Assembly (NCBI RefSeq): GCF_008369935.1
Contig: NZ_VTUZ01000024.1
Span: forward strand, 1 to 64,000
Direction of reading: 5' to 3'
DNA: 64,000 bases
Source of the DNA: Paraburkholderia panacisoli
GTDB lineage: Bacteria > Pseudomonadota > Gammaproteobacteria > Burkholderiales > Burkholderiaceae
Part shown: piece after piece, positions 26,781 to 35,695 of the stretch
Numbering within the stretch: the stretch's first letter is position 1
Layout: every line of letters starts with the position of its first letter
Program-made: the position numbers and the translations under genes
Notes under the pieces: generated by a model
The model's input: the letters and a program-made list of their open reading frames with translations, nothing else
What the model was told of the DNA's origin: nothing
Database searches by the model: none

Positions 26781-27212
26781 TTAATGCGCCGCGTCCTGCG
26801 GTGGCGGGTCCGTCACGAAACCAATCCGCTCGAGCCCCGCTTGCTGCGCCGCGCCCATCACCTGCGCGATCACCTCGTAGCGGGTCGCGCGCTCCGCGCG
26901 CAGTTGAATCTCCGGCTGCTCCGTCTGTTTCCCCGCTTGCGCGAACTGCGTGCGCATCTGCGCAAGCGTGATGATGTTGCCGTTCCAGTACAGCTTGCCG
27001 GCGGCATCGATGGAAAGCGATATGGTTTGCGGGGTCTGACGAGCGGGCGCTGCCGCGACTTTCGGCAGATCGAGCCGGATCGCGTGCGTGAACAACGGCG
27101 CAGTGATGATGAAAATCACCAGCAGCACCAGCATCACGTCGATCAGCGGCGTCATGTTGATCTCGGCCATCGGCCCGGCCGTCTGCTTCTTTTCGAGTCC
27201 GCCGAATGCCAT
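26781..27212 (-). CDS. exbD: ExbD/TolR family biopolymer transport protein
   Basis: A 143-residue inner-membrane protein with one N-terminal transmembrane helix (about 22-42, TPLIDVMLVLLVIFIITAPL) carrying the proton-path Asp (LIDVMLVLL), then a periplasmic domain. It forms a proton-driven motor with ExbB that powers TonB or Tol. AAGGAGG lies 5 bases before ATG 27212. The tol genes proper are not here, so ExbD versus TolR is not fully settled. Confidence 0.88.
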   Translation of the reverse strand: MAFGGLEKKQTAGPMAEINMTPLIDVMLVLLVIFIITAPLFTHAIRLDLPKVAAAPARQTPQTISLSIDAAGKLYWNGNIITLAQMRTQFAQAGKQTEQPEIQLRAERATRYEVIAQVMGAAQQAGLERIGFVTDPPPQDAAH

Positions 27213-27250
27213 GTCGCCTCCTTCCTGAGCTTTCCGCCTGAACAGCGCCG

Positions 27251-27961
27251 CTAGTGGGTCGAAGCCTGCTGCGCCCGCATCGGCGCCTGAGCCGGTTCCG
27301 CCGCCGCGCACACATAGGCATGCAGGTCGTGCGCGAAGCCGTCGAGTTCCTCCGACAACTGCCGCACGAGACGCCCGAGCACGTTGTACGCGAGCACCGC
27401 GGGAATCGCGACCACGAGGCCAAAGGCAGTCATGATCAGCGCCTCGCCGACCGGTCCCGCAACATTTTCGATCTGCGCCTGACCGCTCGCCGCAATACTG
27501 CCGAGCGCGTGATAGATGCCCCACACGGTGCCGAGCAGGCCGACGAAGGGCGCCGTGCTGCCCACCGAGGCCAGCAGCACCTGACCGAATTCGAGCCGCC
27601 GCTGCGACGCGTTGAGCGCCTGGCGCAATGCGCGCAGCACCCGTTCGCCGCGCTCGACGCGCGCGAGCAACACACCGGGAATGTCCACTTCGGCGGCATG
27701 CAGCGCAGCTTCGGCGAGCGGCGTGAAAACACGCTCGCGATCCGCGCGCCGCAATGCCACGACACCTTCGGAGAGCGTCGGCGCCTGCCAGAACTGCGCA
27801 ATCGCCCGCGTGGCCTGACGTTTGGCGCGCGTGAGGATCCAGCTTTTGACGATCAGAAAACACCAGCTCGCAACCGACATGGCCAGCAGCACATAGGCGA
27901 CGCCATGCGTCAGCGCGTCGCTGGTTTGCAGGTAATGGATGATGCCGCTGCTGCCTGCCAT
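27251..27961 (-). CDS. exbB: ExbB/TolQ/MotA proton channel protein
   Basis: A 236-residue membrane protein with three hydrophobic segments: one near residues 15-40 and two in the C-terminal half (VLLASVGSTAPFVGLLGTVWGIYHAL and PVGEALIMTAFGLVVAIPAVLAYN). These are classic ExbB/TolQ features, forming the pentameric channel around ExbD. It is 38 bases ahead of exbD and just downstream of a heptamer tandem repeat that separates it from dapB. Confidence 0.9.
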   Translation of the reverse strand: MAGSSGIIHYLQTSDALTHGVAYVLLAMSVASWCFLIVKSWILTRAKRQATRAIAQFWQAPTLSEGVVALRRADRERVFTPLAEAALHAAEVDIPGVLLARVERGERVLRALRQALNASQRRLEFGQVLLASVGSTAPFVGLLGTVWGIYHALGSIAASGQAQIENVAGPVGEALIMTAFGLVVAIPAVLAYNVLGRLVRQLSEELDGFAHDLHAYVCAAAEPAQAPMRAQQASTH

Positions 27962-28019
27962 CTGACCTCGCCGTGGAAAAGTGATTTCACAGAACGCGCA
28001 GGGGCCGCGACGCCCCTGA

Positions 28020-28072
<53 letters not shown>

Positions 28073-28092
28073 AGATTAGCGCGCAAGAGCGT

Positions 28093-28890
28093 TCAACGCA
28101 GGCCGAGTACGTCCTGCATGTCGAACAGACCAGTTTGACGGCCTTCGAGGAAGCGCACGGCACGCAGCGCGCCTTGCGCATACGACAAACGGCTCGCCGA
28201 TTTGTGCGTGATTTCGATGCGCTCGCCGATGCCCGCGAACAGCACCGTATGGTCGCCGACGATATCGCCGCCGCGAATCGCCGAGAAGCCGATCGTGGAC
28301 GGATCGCGCTCGCCGGTCACGCCTTCGCGGCTGTAGACCGCGCAGTCGTCGAGATTACGGCCGAGCGCGTTGGCGATCACCTCGCCCATGGTCAGCGCGG
28401 TGCCGGAGGGTGCGTCGACCTTATGACGGTGATGCGCCTCGATGATCTCGATGTCGTAGCCGGTCGCGAAATGCTTCGCTGCGTATTCCAGCAACTTCAG
28501 CGTGACGTTCACGCCGACGCTCATGTTCGACGACAGCATGATGGCGACTTTGTCCGCAGCCGCGCGCAGTTGCGCTTTCTGCTCGCTGTCGAAGCCGGTC
28601 GTGCCGATCACCATTTTCACGCCGTAGCGCTGCGCCGCTTCCAGATGCATCAGCGTGCCCTCGGGGCGCGTGAAGTCGATCAGGTAGTCGGATTCGGCGA
28701 ACACGCGCTCGATGTCGTCGGTGAGCAGCACGCCCGTCTGTTTGCCGAGAAACGCGCCCGCGTCCTGCCCGAGTTGCGGGGAGTCCGCGCGGTCGAGCGC
28801 GCCGGACAACGTGGCGTCGGAATCGTTAAGGACGGTTTCGATGAGCATGCGGCCCATACGGCCCGATGCGCCAGCAATGGCAATTTTCAT
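28093..28890 (-). CDS. dapB: 4-hydroxy-tetrahydrodipicolinate reductase
   Basis: A 265-residue enzyme of lysine and peptidoglycan precursor synthesis. The Rossmann nucleotide motif GASGRMG is at 7-13, and the catalytic EAHHRHKVDAPSGTA block is at 151-165. ATG 28890 (MKIAIAGASG) is the conserved start; the upstream frame is not. It lies between bamE and exbB in the same-strand string. Confidence 0.97.
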   Translation of the reverse strand: MKIAIAGASGRMGRMLIETVLNDSDATLSGALDRADSPQLGQDAGAFLGKQTGVLLTDDIERVFAESDYLIDFTRPEGTLMHLEAAQRYGVKMVIGTTGFDSEQKAQLRAAADKVAIMLSSNMSVGVNVTLKLLEYAAKHFATGYDIEIIEAHHRHKVDAPSGTALTMGEVIANALGRNLDDCAVYSREGVTGERDPSTIGFSAIRGGDIVGDHTVLFAGIGERIEITHKSASRLSYAQGALRAVRFLEGRQTGLFDMQDVLGLR

Positions 28891-29042
28891 GGCTACGAGG
28901 GTTCGAAATGGCAAAACCCGGCAAATGCGGGTGAAAGCGGCGGCGGGCAGCACACCCGGGCGCCGCACCTCATTGGAAAAGCGGAGAATCCGGCGGGCGC
29001 TGCGCATGGCGCCGTGCCCGCCTTAAAACAAGGACAGCCCGA

Positions 29043-29885
29043 TTACTCGCCCGTTCCCGAAGTCGACGGAGAAGTCGTCACGGGCGCACTGTTCGTCGGG
29101 CCACCGCTGCTTTGCGCACCGGTCGGTCCCACCGGATTGCTCTGGCTAGTCGGAGCCGGCGGCGGCGGACGGTGGAACTGGAACTGCGGCTGACCCGGGG
29201 CCGTCGGGCCTTGCGACGGAATGCCGCCAGCATTTGCGGTCGGCGCCCTGGCTCGTGCGGGCGACGGGCCGTTCGGCGTGGATTGCACGGCATTGGTCGC
29301 ACGATTGGCGGCCTCTGCGGCTTCCGCGTTCGGGTCGGTGGACGGCGCGCCCACTGCGGCGGCGCCCTCGACGGACGGCGAGCGGGTGGTGTCCAGCGTG
29401 ACTGCCGGCGCGCCGCTATCGGCAGCCGGGGCGCTAGCGGCGGCCGGGGCGCTTGCCGCAGCCGCGTTCGTCGCGCTCGGCCTTCTGCCGCCGCGCCTGT
29501 CGCCGTCGATCTCCGCGAGCAATTCGAGATTGGACGGCAGATCCTCGCCGCCCGTCCAGCTCGTCACCAGATCACCCGAGAAGAACACCACGAAGTCGCG
29601 CTGCTGCACGATTGAAGTCGAGCCGCGCTTGAAATAGAACACGTAGTCCCAGCGATCCGCGTGGAACATGTCGGTCAACAGCGGCGTGCCGAGCAACTGA
29701 CGCACTTGTGCGCGTGTCATGCCGACTTTCATCTGTGCCGCCGCTTCCGACGATACGAAATTGCCTTGCACCACCGTAATCCGGTACGGCGTGATGCTTT
29801 GGGCGATGCGCTGTGTCAGGCTGTCGTAAGTGGAACATCCGGCAAGAACCGCGACAGTCGCAACAGCGATCAAGGTACCCCGCAT
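29043..29885 (-). CDS. bamE: Outer membrane assembly lipoprotein BamE with a long C-terminal tail
   Basis: BamE/OmlA is a small lipoprotein of the BAM complex that inserts beta-barrels. Here it is 280 residues. The signal peptide has lipobox LAGC (C17), and the SmpA/OmlA domain covers about 18-130 (ITPYRITVVQGNFVS, GMTRAQVRQLLGTPLLTDMF, RWDYVFYFKRG). After residue 140 comes about 140 residues rich in Ala, Pro, Ser, Thr and Gly with no visible fold, far beyond the roughly 110 residues of E. coli BamE. The start at 29885 gives an ideal signal peptide; ATG 29924 is the alternative. It is divergent from fur, a conserved arrangement. Confidence 0.92.
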   Translation of the reverse strand: MRGTLIAVATVAVLAGCSTYDSLTQRIAQSITPYRITVVQGNFVSSEAAAQMKVGMTRAQVRQLLGTPLLTDMFHADRWDYVFYFKRGSTSIVQQRDFVVFFSGDLVTSWTGGEDLPSNLELLAEIDGDRRGGRRPSATNAAAASAPAAASAPAADSGAPAVTLDTTRSPSVEGAAAVGAPSTDPNAEAAEAANRATNAVQSTPNGPSPARARAPTANAGGIPSQGPTAPGQPQFQFHRPPPPAPTSQSNPVGPTGAQSSGGPTNSAPVTTSPSTSGTGE

Positions 29886-30043
29886 GCGGCTCCCCCGGTA
29901 GATCAATTGAGATTTTGAAATCATTTCACTCACCGTGCGGGCCCGCTGACGAGCCGCGCGAGTTTCATTCCATCGAAGATGACCAGAACGGCAAAAACAC
30001 ATTACTATGAGAGCCCAGCATTGTACTCTAGGGATCCCTTGTC

Positions 30044-30472
30044 ATGACCAATCCAACCGATCTCAAGAATATCGGGCTCAAGGCGACCCTTCCGCGCCTC
30101 AAAATCCTTGAGATTTTTCAGCACAGCCCGGTGCGTCATCTGACAGCCGAAGACGTGTACCGTAACCTCCTGCACGAGGAACTCGATATCGGCCTGGCAA
30201 CCGTGTATCGCGTGCTGACGCAATTCGAGCAGGCCGGCCTGCTCTCGCGCAGCAATTTCGAATCGGGCAAGGCGGTGTTCGAACTCAACGAGGGGACGCA
30301 TCACGACCACCTCGTGTGCATCGATTGCGGACTCGTCGAAGAATTTTTCGATTCCGAAATCGAAAGCCGTCAGCAGTCTATCGCGAAGGAACGCGGCTTC
30401 AAGCTGCAGGAACACGCGCTGGCGCTGTATGGCGCCTGCACGAAGGAGAATTGCCCGCATCGCAAGCATTGA
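30044..30472 (+). CDS. fur: Ferric uptake regulator Fur
   Basis: A 142-residue metal-dependent repressor of iron uptake genes. The winged-helix N-terminal domain (about 1-82, including ATVYRVLTQFEQAGLL) precedes metal-binding residues H86, H87, H89, C92 and C95 in GTHHDHLVCIDC and a C-terminal C132-x4-C137 pair. Start and length match E. coli Fur closely. It is divergent from bamE and followed by a strong terminator. Confidence 0.97.
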   Translation: MTNPTDLKNIGLKATLPRLKILEIFQHSPVRHLTAEDVYRNLLHEELDIGLATVYRVLTQFEQAGLLSRSNFESGKAVFELNEGTHHDHLVCIDCGLVEEFFDSEIESRQQSIAKERGFKLQEHALALYGACTKENCPHRKH

Positions 30473-30515
30473 CGCAGTAACGCCGCCCGCGCCGGGGTGC
30501 GCGGGGCGGCAATGC

Positions 30516-30551
30516 GAAAGACCCGGCCGATGCGAATCGGCCGGGTCTTTC
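30516..30551. terminator. Terminator between fur and allA
   Basis: A perfect 16-bp stem, GAAAGACCCGGCCGAT with its complement and a GCGA loop, is followed by a T-rich tail on the plus strand, between convergent fur and allA. Confidence 0.9.
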
Positions 30552-30592
30552 TTTTCAGGTTGACGGCAGCGCCGCGTGCACGGCGTGCGTCG

Positions 30593-31105
30593 CTAGGCCA
30601 CCAGTTCGGCGCTCGCTGCGAACGTGAGGCGCCACGGCTCGGCCAACGACAATTCGTCGCAATTATTGCCCTCGCCGCCACGATCCACCACCACGAAATC
30701 GCTCACCTGATCGAGCGCCAGCAGCGGGTGATGCCACACCCCTTTCGCGTAATTGACGCCTTGCCACGCGTCGGTCCAGAACGCCCGCATCAGCGTCGGA
30801 TCGAACTCGCCGGCAGGCGCGACCACCACCAGATAGCGGCCCTGCTGTAAGGGAATGAAAGCCTGGCTGCCGAGCGGATGCCGCTCCATCATCGTGATGT
30901 CGACCGGCAACGCGCGCGGCTGCGCACGAAACAGATTGATCAGCGCGCGGCCGCCGCGCTCCGTCACGTCGACGTTGGCAAGGTCGTGATAGCGCTCGGT
31001 CGTGCCGCCGTTGATCGCGAAATGGCGCGCACCGTCCAGTTCGATGACGTCGCCGAACGGCGCGAACGCGCTGCGCGTCAAACGTTCCATCTGCAATGTC
31101 TTCAT
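30593..31105 (-). CDS. allA: Ureidoglycolate lyase
   Basis: A 170-residue cupin-like enzyme cleaving ureidoglycolate to glyoxylate and urea. Family motifs include FAPFGDVIEL, the ERHPLGSQAFIPL block and GVWHHPLLAL. I use ATG 31105, with GGAG 7 bases upstream; a GTG one codon earlier is the alternative. It starts 12 bases after the allantoicase stop, so alc-allA is a two-step operon for allantoate breakdown. Confidence 0.94.
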   Translation of the reverse strand: MKTLQMERLTRSAFAPFGDVIELDGARHFAINGGTTERYHDLANVDVTERGGRALINLFRAQPRALPVDITMMERHPLGSQAFIPLQQGRYLVVVAPAGEFDPTLMRAFWTDAWQGVNYAKGVWHHPLLALDQVSDFVVVDRGGEGNNCDELSLAEPWRLTFAASAELVA

Positions 31106-31117
31106 CACGCCACTCCG

Positions 31118-32128
31118 TTACGCGATCTCGCCCCACAGACGCAGGCGCGACACGCCGCCGTCCGGAAAGATATTGAAACGCACATGCGTGACGGGTCCGA
31201 GCGACGCGAGGCCGTCCGTGAACGTGTGCACGTGGTCCATTTGCAGTTTCTGTTCGCCGAGCAATTCCGGCCAGAACATCGCCTGCGTGACGAGCGAGTC
31301 GTCCGTGCCACCCGTCACCGAGGCCGCCTGCACCGAACAGCGGTCGGGGAAATTGCCCTTGAAGTGCGCCGTATCCACTTCGATCTTGCGGATCACGCCC
31401 GGCCGCGCCAGCGCGACGATCGCCCAGTCGTTGCCCGGCTCGCGACGGCGCCGGGTTTCCCAGCCGTCGCCCATGTTGACGCCGCGGCCCGGCATCAGCA
31501 TCTGCGAAGCCGGCCCGAAATGCTGGTTGTTCGCCGCGACCAGGTACGCGCCGTTTTCGATCGCGGCGAGGTCCAGCAGCGTGCCGCGTTCGACCCGCTC
31601 CCAGTCGCGCTTCGGCTGGCCATACACGCGCAGCCGCGCGAGACCGCCATCCGGATACAGATTCACGCGCAGATGGGTGAACGCGCGCGCGTCGCTCACT
31701 TCGACGTAGTGGTGCTGGTTGCCCTGCAGTGTGGTCGCCGGCACGAGGGTTTGCCAGTCGGCGTGATCGGGCGGCACGTCGGCGTCCGCATAACAGGCGT
31801 CGATCGACGCGGCCGGCGGGAAGTTGCCGGTGAAGTGGCTCGTATCCAGATCGACGCCGTGCACGACGCCCGGCCGCGCGAGGCGGATCACGCAGTAGTC
31901 GTGGCCGGTGCTGCGTTTGCGGCGGGTTTCCCAGCCGTCCATCCACTTGCCGTGGTCGTCGTATTTGCCGGGGATGAACACCGCCGGCTGCGGTTCGAGC
32001 ATGCGCTCCTTCGGCGCGAAGAATTCGTCGCTGGCGAACAGTGCCTGCGCGCCCAGACGCGGGTCGGCGAGGTTCATGTAGCGGCGGGTGAAGGCTGGAG
32101 CGTTCGGGTCGAGGATCGGAGTGGCCAT
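31118..32128 (-). CDS. alc: Allantoicase
   Basis: A 336-residue enzyme hydrolysing allantoate to ureidoglycolate and urea. It contains two tandem allantoicase repeats, each with the pattern DGWETRRKR or DGWETRRRR followed by VIRLARPGV or IVALARPGV and a TSHFTGNFP or TAHFKGNFP segment. It begins at ATG 32128 (MATPILDPNA). The operon with allA would complete the ureide-to-glyoxylate route; allantoinase is not in this window. Confidence 0.95.
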   Translation of the reverse strand: MATPILDPNAPAFTRRYMNLADPRLGAQALFASDEFFAPKERMLEPQPAVFIPGKYDDHGKWMDGWETRRKRSTGHDYCVIRLARPGVVHGVDLDTSHFTGNFPPAASIDACYADADVPPDHADWQTLVPATTLQGNQHHYVEVSDARAFTHLRVNLYPDGGLARLRVYGQPKRDWERVERGTLLDLAAIENGAYLVAANNQHFGPASQMLMPGRGVNMGDGWETRRRREPGNDWAIVALARPGVIRKIEVDTAHFKGNFPDRCSVQAASVTGGTDDSLVTQAMFWPELLGEQKLQMDHVHTFTDGLASLGPVTHVRFNIFPDGGVSRLRLWGEIA

Positions 32129-32255
32129 GATGGTTTCGGTGAGAAGCAAATGGTTGGGGACAGACAGCAGAGTCGCGGTGTCCGCCGGTGCGGTAAGCGC
32201 GCCGCGTTGGCGCGCGGGATCAGGATTCGGAGCTACGTATGTCAAACCGCCCGCG

Positions 32256-33584
32256 TCACACGGCCGGCGCGTGTTCGCCACCCACCTGCTCGGCGCTCGT
32301 GTCTTCACCGGCGGGCACGTAGCGCAAGGCCGCGTCGCGGTTCAGCACGCGATGAGCGCGCACCCGGTCGATATCGTTCTCCCACACGGCGACCACCACC
32401 GTCGCCACGCAGTTGCCGATCAGGTTGGTCAACGCGCGGGCAATGCCGACGAACCAATCAACCGGCAGGATCAGCACGAGGCCGAGCACGGGAATCGCCG
32501 GAATCGCGGACAACGTCGCGGCCAGAATCACGATGGCCGAGCCGGGAATGCCGTGCGCGCCCTTCGACGTCACGAGCGACACCAGCACCACCACGATCAG
32601 GTCGTGCATGGACAGCGGCGTGTTGGTGGCCTGCGCGATGAAGATCACCGCCAGCGTGAGATAGATCGAGAAGCCGTCGAGGTTGAACGAATAGCCGGTC
32701 GGAATCACGAGGCCCACGGTCGAATCTTTCACGCCCATCCATTCCAGCTTGCGCATGATCTGCGGCAGCACGGCGTCGGACGAAGCCGTGCCGAGCACGA
32801 TCGACAGTTCCTCGCGCAGATAGCGAATCAGCTTGAAGATGCTGAAGCCCGCCAGCCGCATGACGATGCCCAGCACGACCGCGACGAACACGAAGCAGCT
32901 CGCGTAGAACACGAGCACCAGCATGCCGAGCTGCTTGAGCGACTCGACGCCGTACGTGCCGGTGGTGAACGCAATCGCGCCGAGCACGCCGAGCGGCGCG
33001 AGTTTGATGATGAAGCTCATCACGCGGAAAAACACCTGCGACAGTTCGTCGATCAGGCCGCTCACGCGCTGCGCCTTCTTGCCGAGCAGCGACAGCGCCG
33101 AGCCGAACAGCACCGAGAACACCAGAATCTGCAGGATGTCGCCGGTCGCGAACGCGTTGATCGCCGTGTCGGGAATGATCTTCAGCAGAAAGCCGGCGGT
33201 GTCCTTGAGGCTTTTCGCGTGCTCGGTGTAGGTCGAGAGCGAGGCCGGATCGAGCGAATGCAGATTGATGTTCATGCCGACGCCCGGCCGCGTCGCATAA
33301 GCCAGCACCGCGCCGATCACGAGCGCGATCGTCGTCATCACCTCGAAGTAGATCACCGCCTTCAATCCGACGCGCCCGACCTTGCGCAGATCGCCGGCGT
33401 GCGCCATGCCGCTGACCACGACGCAAAACACGATCGGACCGATCACCATCTTGATCAGCTTGAGAAAGCCGTCCCCGAGCGGGCGCAGCGATTGGGCGAA
33501 ATGCGGATAAATTGCGCCGATCACGATGCCCGCCACTAGCGCTATGACGACCCGGCCAAACAGCGAATTGAAGAATTTCAACAC
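32256..33584 (-). CDS. dctA: C4-dicarboxylate transporter DctA
   Basis: A 442-residue DAACS-family symporter for succinate, fumarate and malate. It has eight or so membrane segments and the substrate-site motifs LGTASSDAVLPQIM, PTGYSFNLDG and SKGAHGIPGSA. It starts with GTG at 33584, with AGGAGG 5 bases upstream. It is divergent from a GntR regulator, with a perfect palindrome 35 bases before the start. Its position next to alc-allA could mean uptake of a ureide-linked carbon source, but DctA sequence alone indicates C4-dicarboxylates. Confidence 0.93.
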   Translation of the reverse strand: MLKFFNSLFGRVVIALVAGIVIGAIYPHFAQSLRPLGDGFLKLIKMVIGPIVFCVVVSGMAHAGDLRKVGRVGLKAVIYFEVMTTIALVIGAVLAYATRPGVGMNINLHSLDPASLSTYTEHAKSLKDTAGFLLKIIPDTAINAFATGDILQILVFSVLFGSALSLLGKKAQRVSGLIDELSQVFFRVMSFIIKLAPLGVLGAIAFTTGTYGVESLKQLGMLVLVFYASCFVFVAVVLGIVMRLAGFSIFKLIRYLREELSIVLGTASSDAVLPQIMRKLEWMGVKDSTVGLVIPTGYSFNLDGFSIYLTLAVIFIAQATNTPLSMHDLIVVVLVSLVTSKGAHGIPGSAIVILAATLSAIPAIPVLGLVLILPVDWFVGIARALTNLIGNCVATVVVAVWENDIDRVRAHRVLNRDAALRYVPAGEDTSAEQVGGEHAPAV

Positions 33585-33618
33585 GGCTTCCTCCTGGTTT
33601 CGATTCCTACCTGTTCAG

Positions 33619-33633
33619 ACTGGTCCGACCAGT
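33619..33633. promoter_or_regulatory. Predicted GntR operator upstream of dctA
   Basis: ACTGGTC-C-GACCAGT is a perfect 7+1+7 palindrome of the TGGTnnnACCA type used by FadR/PdhR-subfamily GntR proteins. It sits 35 bases upstream of dctA in the divergent spacer. Confidence 0.7.
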
Positions 33634-33782
33634 ACTGTTATGGCCAATAGTAGGAAACCGATATACTGGCGTCAAGGATTCATCGAACAGTGTTTACCCG
33701 TTGTTTTTCCAGCCATTTCGGGTCGGGTTGCAAAGGCCCGCTGCGCAACGGCACCGCGCGTTCAGACCGCGTATTACAATGC

Positions 33783-33794
33783 TGGTCAGACCGC
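33783..33794. promoter_or_regulatory. Second predicted GntR operator, near the gntR-type gene start
   Basis: TGGTC-A-GACCG repeats the core of the 33619-33633 palindrome and lies about 20 bases before the regulator's ATG, consistent with autoregulation. Confidence 0.55.
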
Positions 33795-33812
33795 GCCACC
33801 CAGTGAGCCACC

Positions 33813-34505
33813 ATGAAAAACGTTCCGCATACCGTCACCGATGCCGCCATCGCGACCATCCGCGAACGGATCGAAGCGGGCGACTATCCGGTGGGCAGTC
33901 TGCTGCCGGCCCAGCGTCAACTCTCCGAAGAACTGTCGATCAGCCGCGCGTCGCTGCGCGAGGCGCTCTCCACGCTGGAGGCGCTCGGTCTGCTGGTGAT
34001 CCGGCCCGGCAAGGGCGTGTATGTGGAAAGCGCGCAGGCCACGGCCGCGCGGTCGTGGCGTTTCTCCGAGCAGTCATCGCTGCCGGACACCTATCAGATG
34101 CGTTTCGCGCTGGAAGGCTTTGTCGCGCGCATGGCGGCGCTCGCCGTGAGCGACGCCGACCTCGCGTGGTTAGAGGAAAACATCACGGCGATGCAGACCG
34201 CGCTCGCCTGCGACGAACTCGACGAAGCCGCGCGCCTCGATTACGAGTTCCACATGCGGATCGTGAGCATTGCCGGCAATGCGGCAATCGAATCGATCCT
34301 GCAAAGCAGCGCGGAGATCATGAAGGAAAGCCAGCGGATGCCGTTCTACCGGCGCGAACTGGTGCTGTCCACGTACACCGAGCATCGCGCGATTCTCGAC
34401 GCGCTTGGCGCACGCGATTCGGCGGCTGCGGGCAAGGCCATCGAAACTCACATTTCGAACGCCGCGCAGCGCGCCGGCGTCCATTTCCCGACCCCGCAGA
34501 TGTAA
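33813..34505 (+). CDS. GntR family regulator, FadR/FCD subfamily
   Basis: A 230-residue regulator with an N-terminal winged HTH (about 5-75, QRQLSEELSISRASLREALSTLEALGLL) and an all-helical FCD effector domain (about 95-225, with conserved acidic and His metal-site positions in DYEFHMRIVSIAGN). It is divergent from dctA, with matching operators on both sides, so dctA and itself are the probable targets. The effector, perhaps a C2-C4 acid such as glyoxylate or malate, is unknown. Confidence 0.9.
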   Translation: MKNVPHTVTDAAIATIRERIEAGDYPVGSLLPAQRQLSEELSISRASLREALSTLEALGLLVIRPGKGVYVESAQATAARSWRFSEQSSLPDTYQMRFALEGFVARMAALAVSDADLAWLEENITAMQTALACDELDEAARLDYEFHMRIVSIAGNAAIESILQSSAEIMKESQRMPFYRRELVLSTYTEHRAILDALGARDSAAAGKAIETHISNAAQRAGVHFPTPQM

Positions 34506-34506
34506 A

Positions 34507-34530
34507 AAAGCCGCTCCGAGGAGCGGCTTT
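34507..34530. terminator. Terminator between the GntR gene and gap
   Basis: The stem AAAGCCGCTCC/GGAGCGGCTTT has a 2-base centre; six T follow on the minus strand and a weaker T tract on the plus strand. It can serve both convergent genes. Confidence 0.85.
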
Positions 34531-34588
34531 GTTTGCCCCGCCGCCGGCCGAAGCCGGCTTTGCAGGGCGTCGCGCGAAGCGCAATAAC

Positions 34589-35599
34589 TTACTTCGCGTT
34601 GGCGAGCGCCACAGCCGTGTCCAGCATGCGGTTCGAGAAGCCCCACTCGTTGTCGTACCAGCTCGACACCTTCACCAGACGGCCCGACACCTTGGTCAGC
34701 GTCGAGTCGAACGTCGACGAAGCCGGGTTGTGGTTGAAGTCGATCGACACCAGCGGTGCGTCGTTGTAGCCGAGGATGCCCTTCAGCGCGCCCTGCGATG
34801 CTTCCTTCATGATCGCGTTGACTTCGTCGACCGTCGTGTCGCGCGCGGCGATGAACGACAGGTCGACCACCGACACGTTGATCGTCGGGACGCGAATCGC
34901 GTAGCCGTCCAGCTTGCCGTTCAGTTCCGGCAACACCAGACCGACCGCCGACGCAGCGCCGGTCTTGGTCGGGATCTGGCTATGCGTGGCCGAACGCGCG
35001 CGGCGCAGGTCTTCGTGATACACGTCGGTCAGAACCTGGTCGTTCGTGTACGCGTGGATCGTCGTCATCAGGCCGTTCACGAGGCCGATCTTGTCGTTCA
35101 GCGGCTTGACGAGCGGTGCCAGGCAGTTGGTCGTGCACGATGCGTTCGAGATCACCGTGTCCGATGCCTTCAGCACGTTGTGGTTCACGCCGTAGACGAT
35201 CGTTGCGTCGACGTCCTTGCCGCCCGGTGCCGAGATGATGACCTTCTTTGCGCCGCCCTTGATGTGTGCGCTAGCCTTTTCCTTGGTCGTGAAAAAGCCC
35301 GTGCATTCCATCACGACGTCGACGTTCAACTCGCCCCACGGCAGTTCAGCCGGGTTGCGGTTGGCCAGCACGCGGATCTTGTCGCCGTTGACGACGAGGT
35401 AGTCACCGTCAACCGACACTTCGCCCGGGAACTTGCCGTGTGCGGTGTCGTATTGCGTCAGGTGGGCGTTGGTCTTGGCATCGCCCAGATCGTTGATGGC
35501 GACGATTTCGATATCGTGCTTCTTGCCGTTTTCATAGAAGGCGCGCAGGGTGTTGCGGCCGATCCGGCCATAGCCGTTGATTGCGACGCGAATCGTCAT
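34589..35599 (-). CDS. gap: Glyceraldehyde-3-phosphate dehydrogenase, type I
   Basis: A 336-residue NAD-linked glycolytic enzyme. The catalytic cysteine is C155 in SNASCTTNCL with its partner H182 (TIHAYTNDQ); the N-terminal NGYGRIGR motif binds NAD, and D37 (AINDLGD) is consistent with NAD preference. Length is standard. It follows tkt by 96 bases on the same strand, a common betaproteobacterial pairing. Confidence 0.97.
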   Translation of the reverse strand: MTIRVAINGYGRIGRNTLRAFYENGKKHDIEIVAINDLGDAKTNAHLTQYDTAHGKFPGEVSVDGDYLVVNGDKIRVLANRNPAELPWGELNVDVVMECTGFFTTKEKASAHIKGGAKKVIISAPGGKDVDATIVYGVNHNVLKASDTVISNASCTTNCLAPLVKPLNDKIGLVNGLMTTIHAYTNDQVLTDVYHEDLRRARSATHSQIPTKTGAASAVGLVLPELNGKLDGYAIRVPTINVSVVDLSFIAARDTTVDEVNAIMKEASQGALKGILGYNDAPLVSIDFNHNPASSTFDSTLTKVSGRLVKVSSWYDNEWGFSNRMLDTAVALANAK

Positions 35600-35695
35600 G
35601 GTTTATCTCCTGATGGCTGAAAAAATACGTCCTGGTTGGTCTGACCGGCAGCGTTGCCGCGCGTTCGCACGCGAGCGGCAACACTTTGCTCCCGA

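Noticed and set aside
32088..33539. 483-codon plus-strand frame opposite dctA
   Set aside because: Antisense shadow; dctA motifs, GTG start and strong ribosome binding site support the minus strand.
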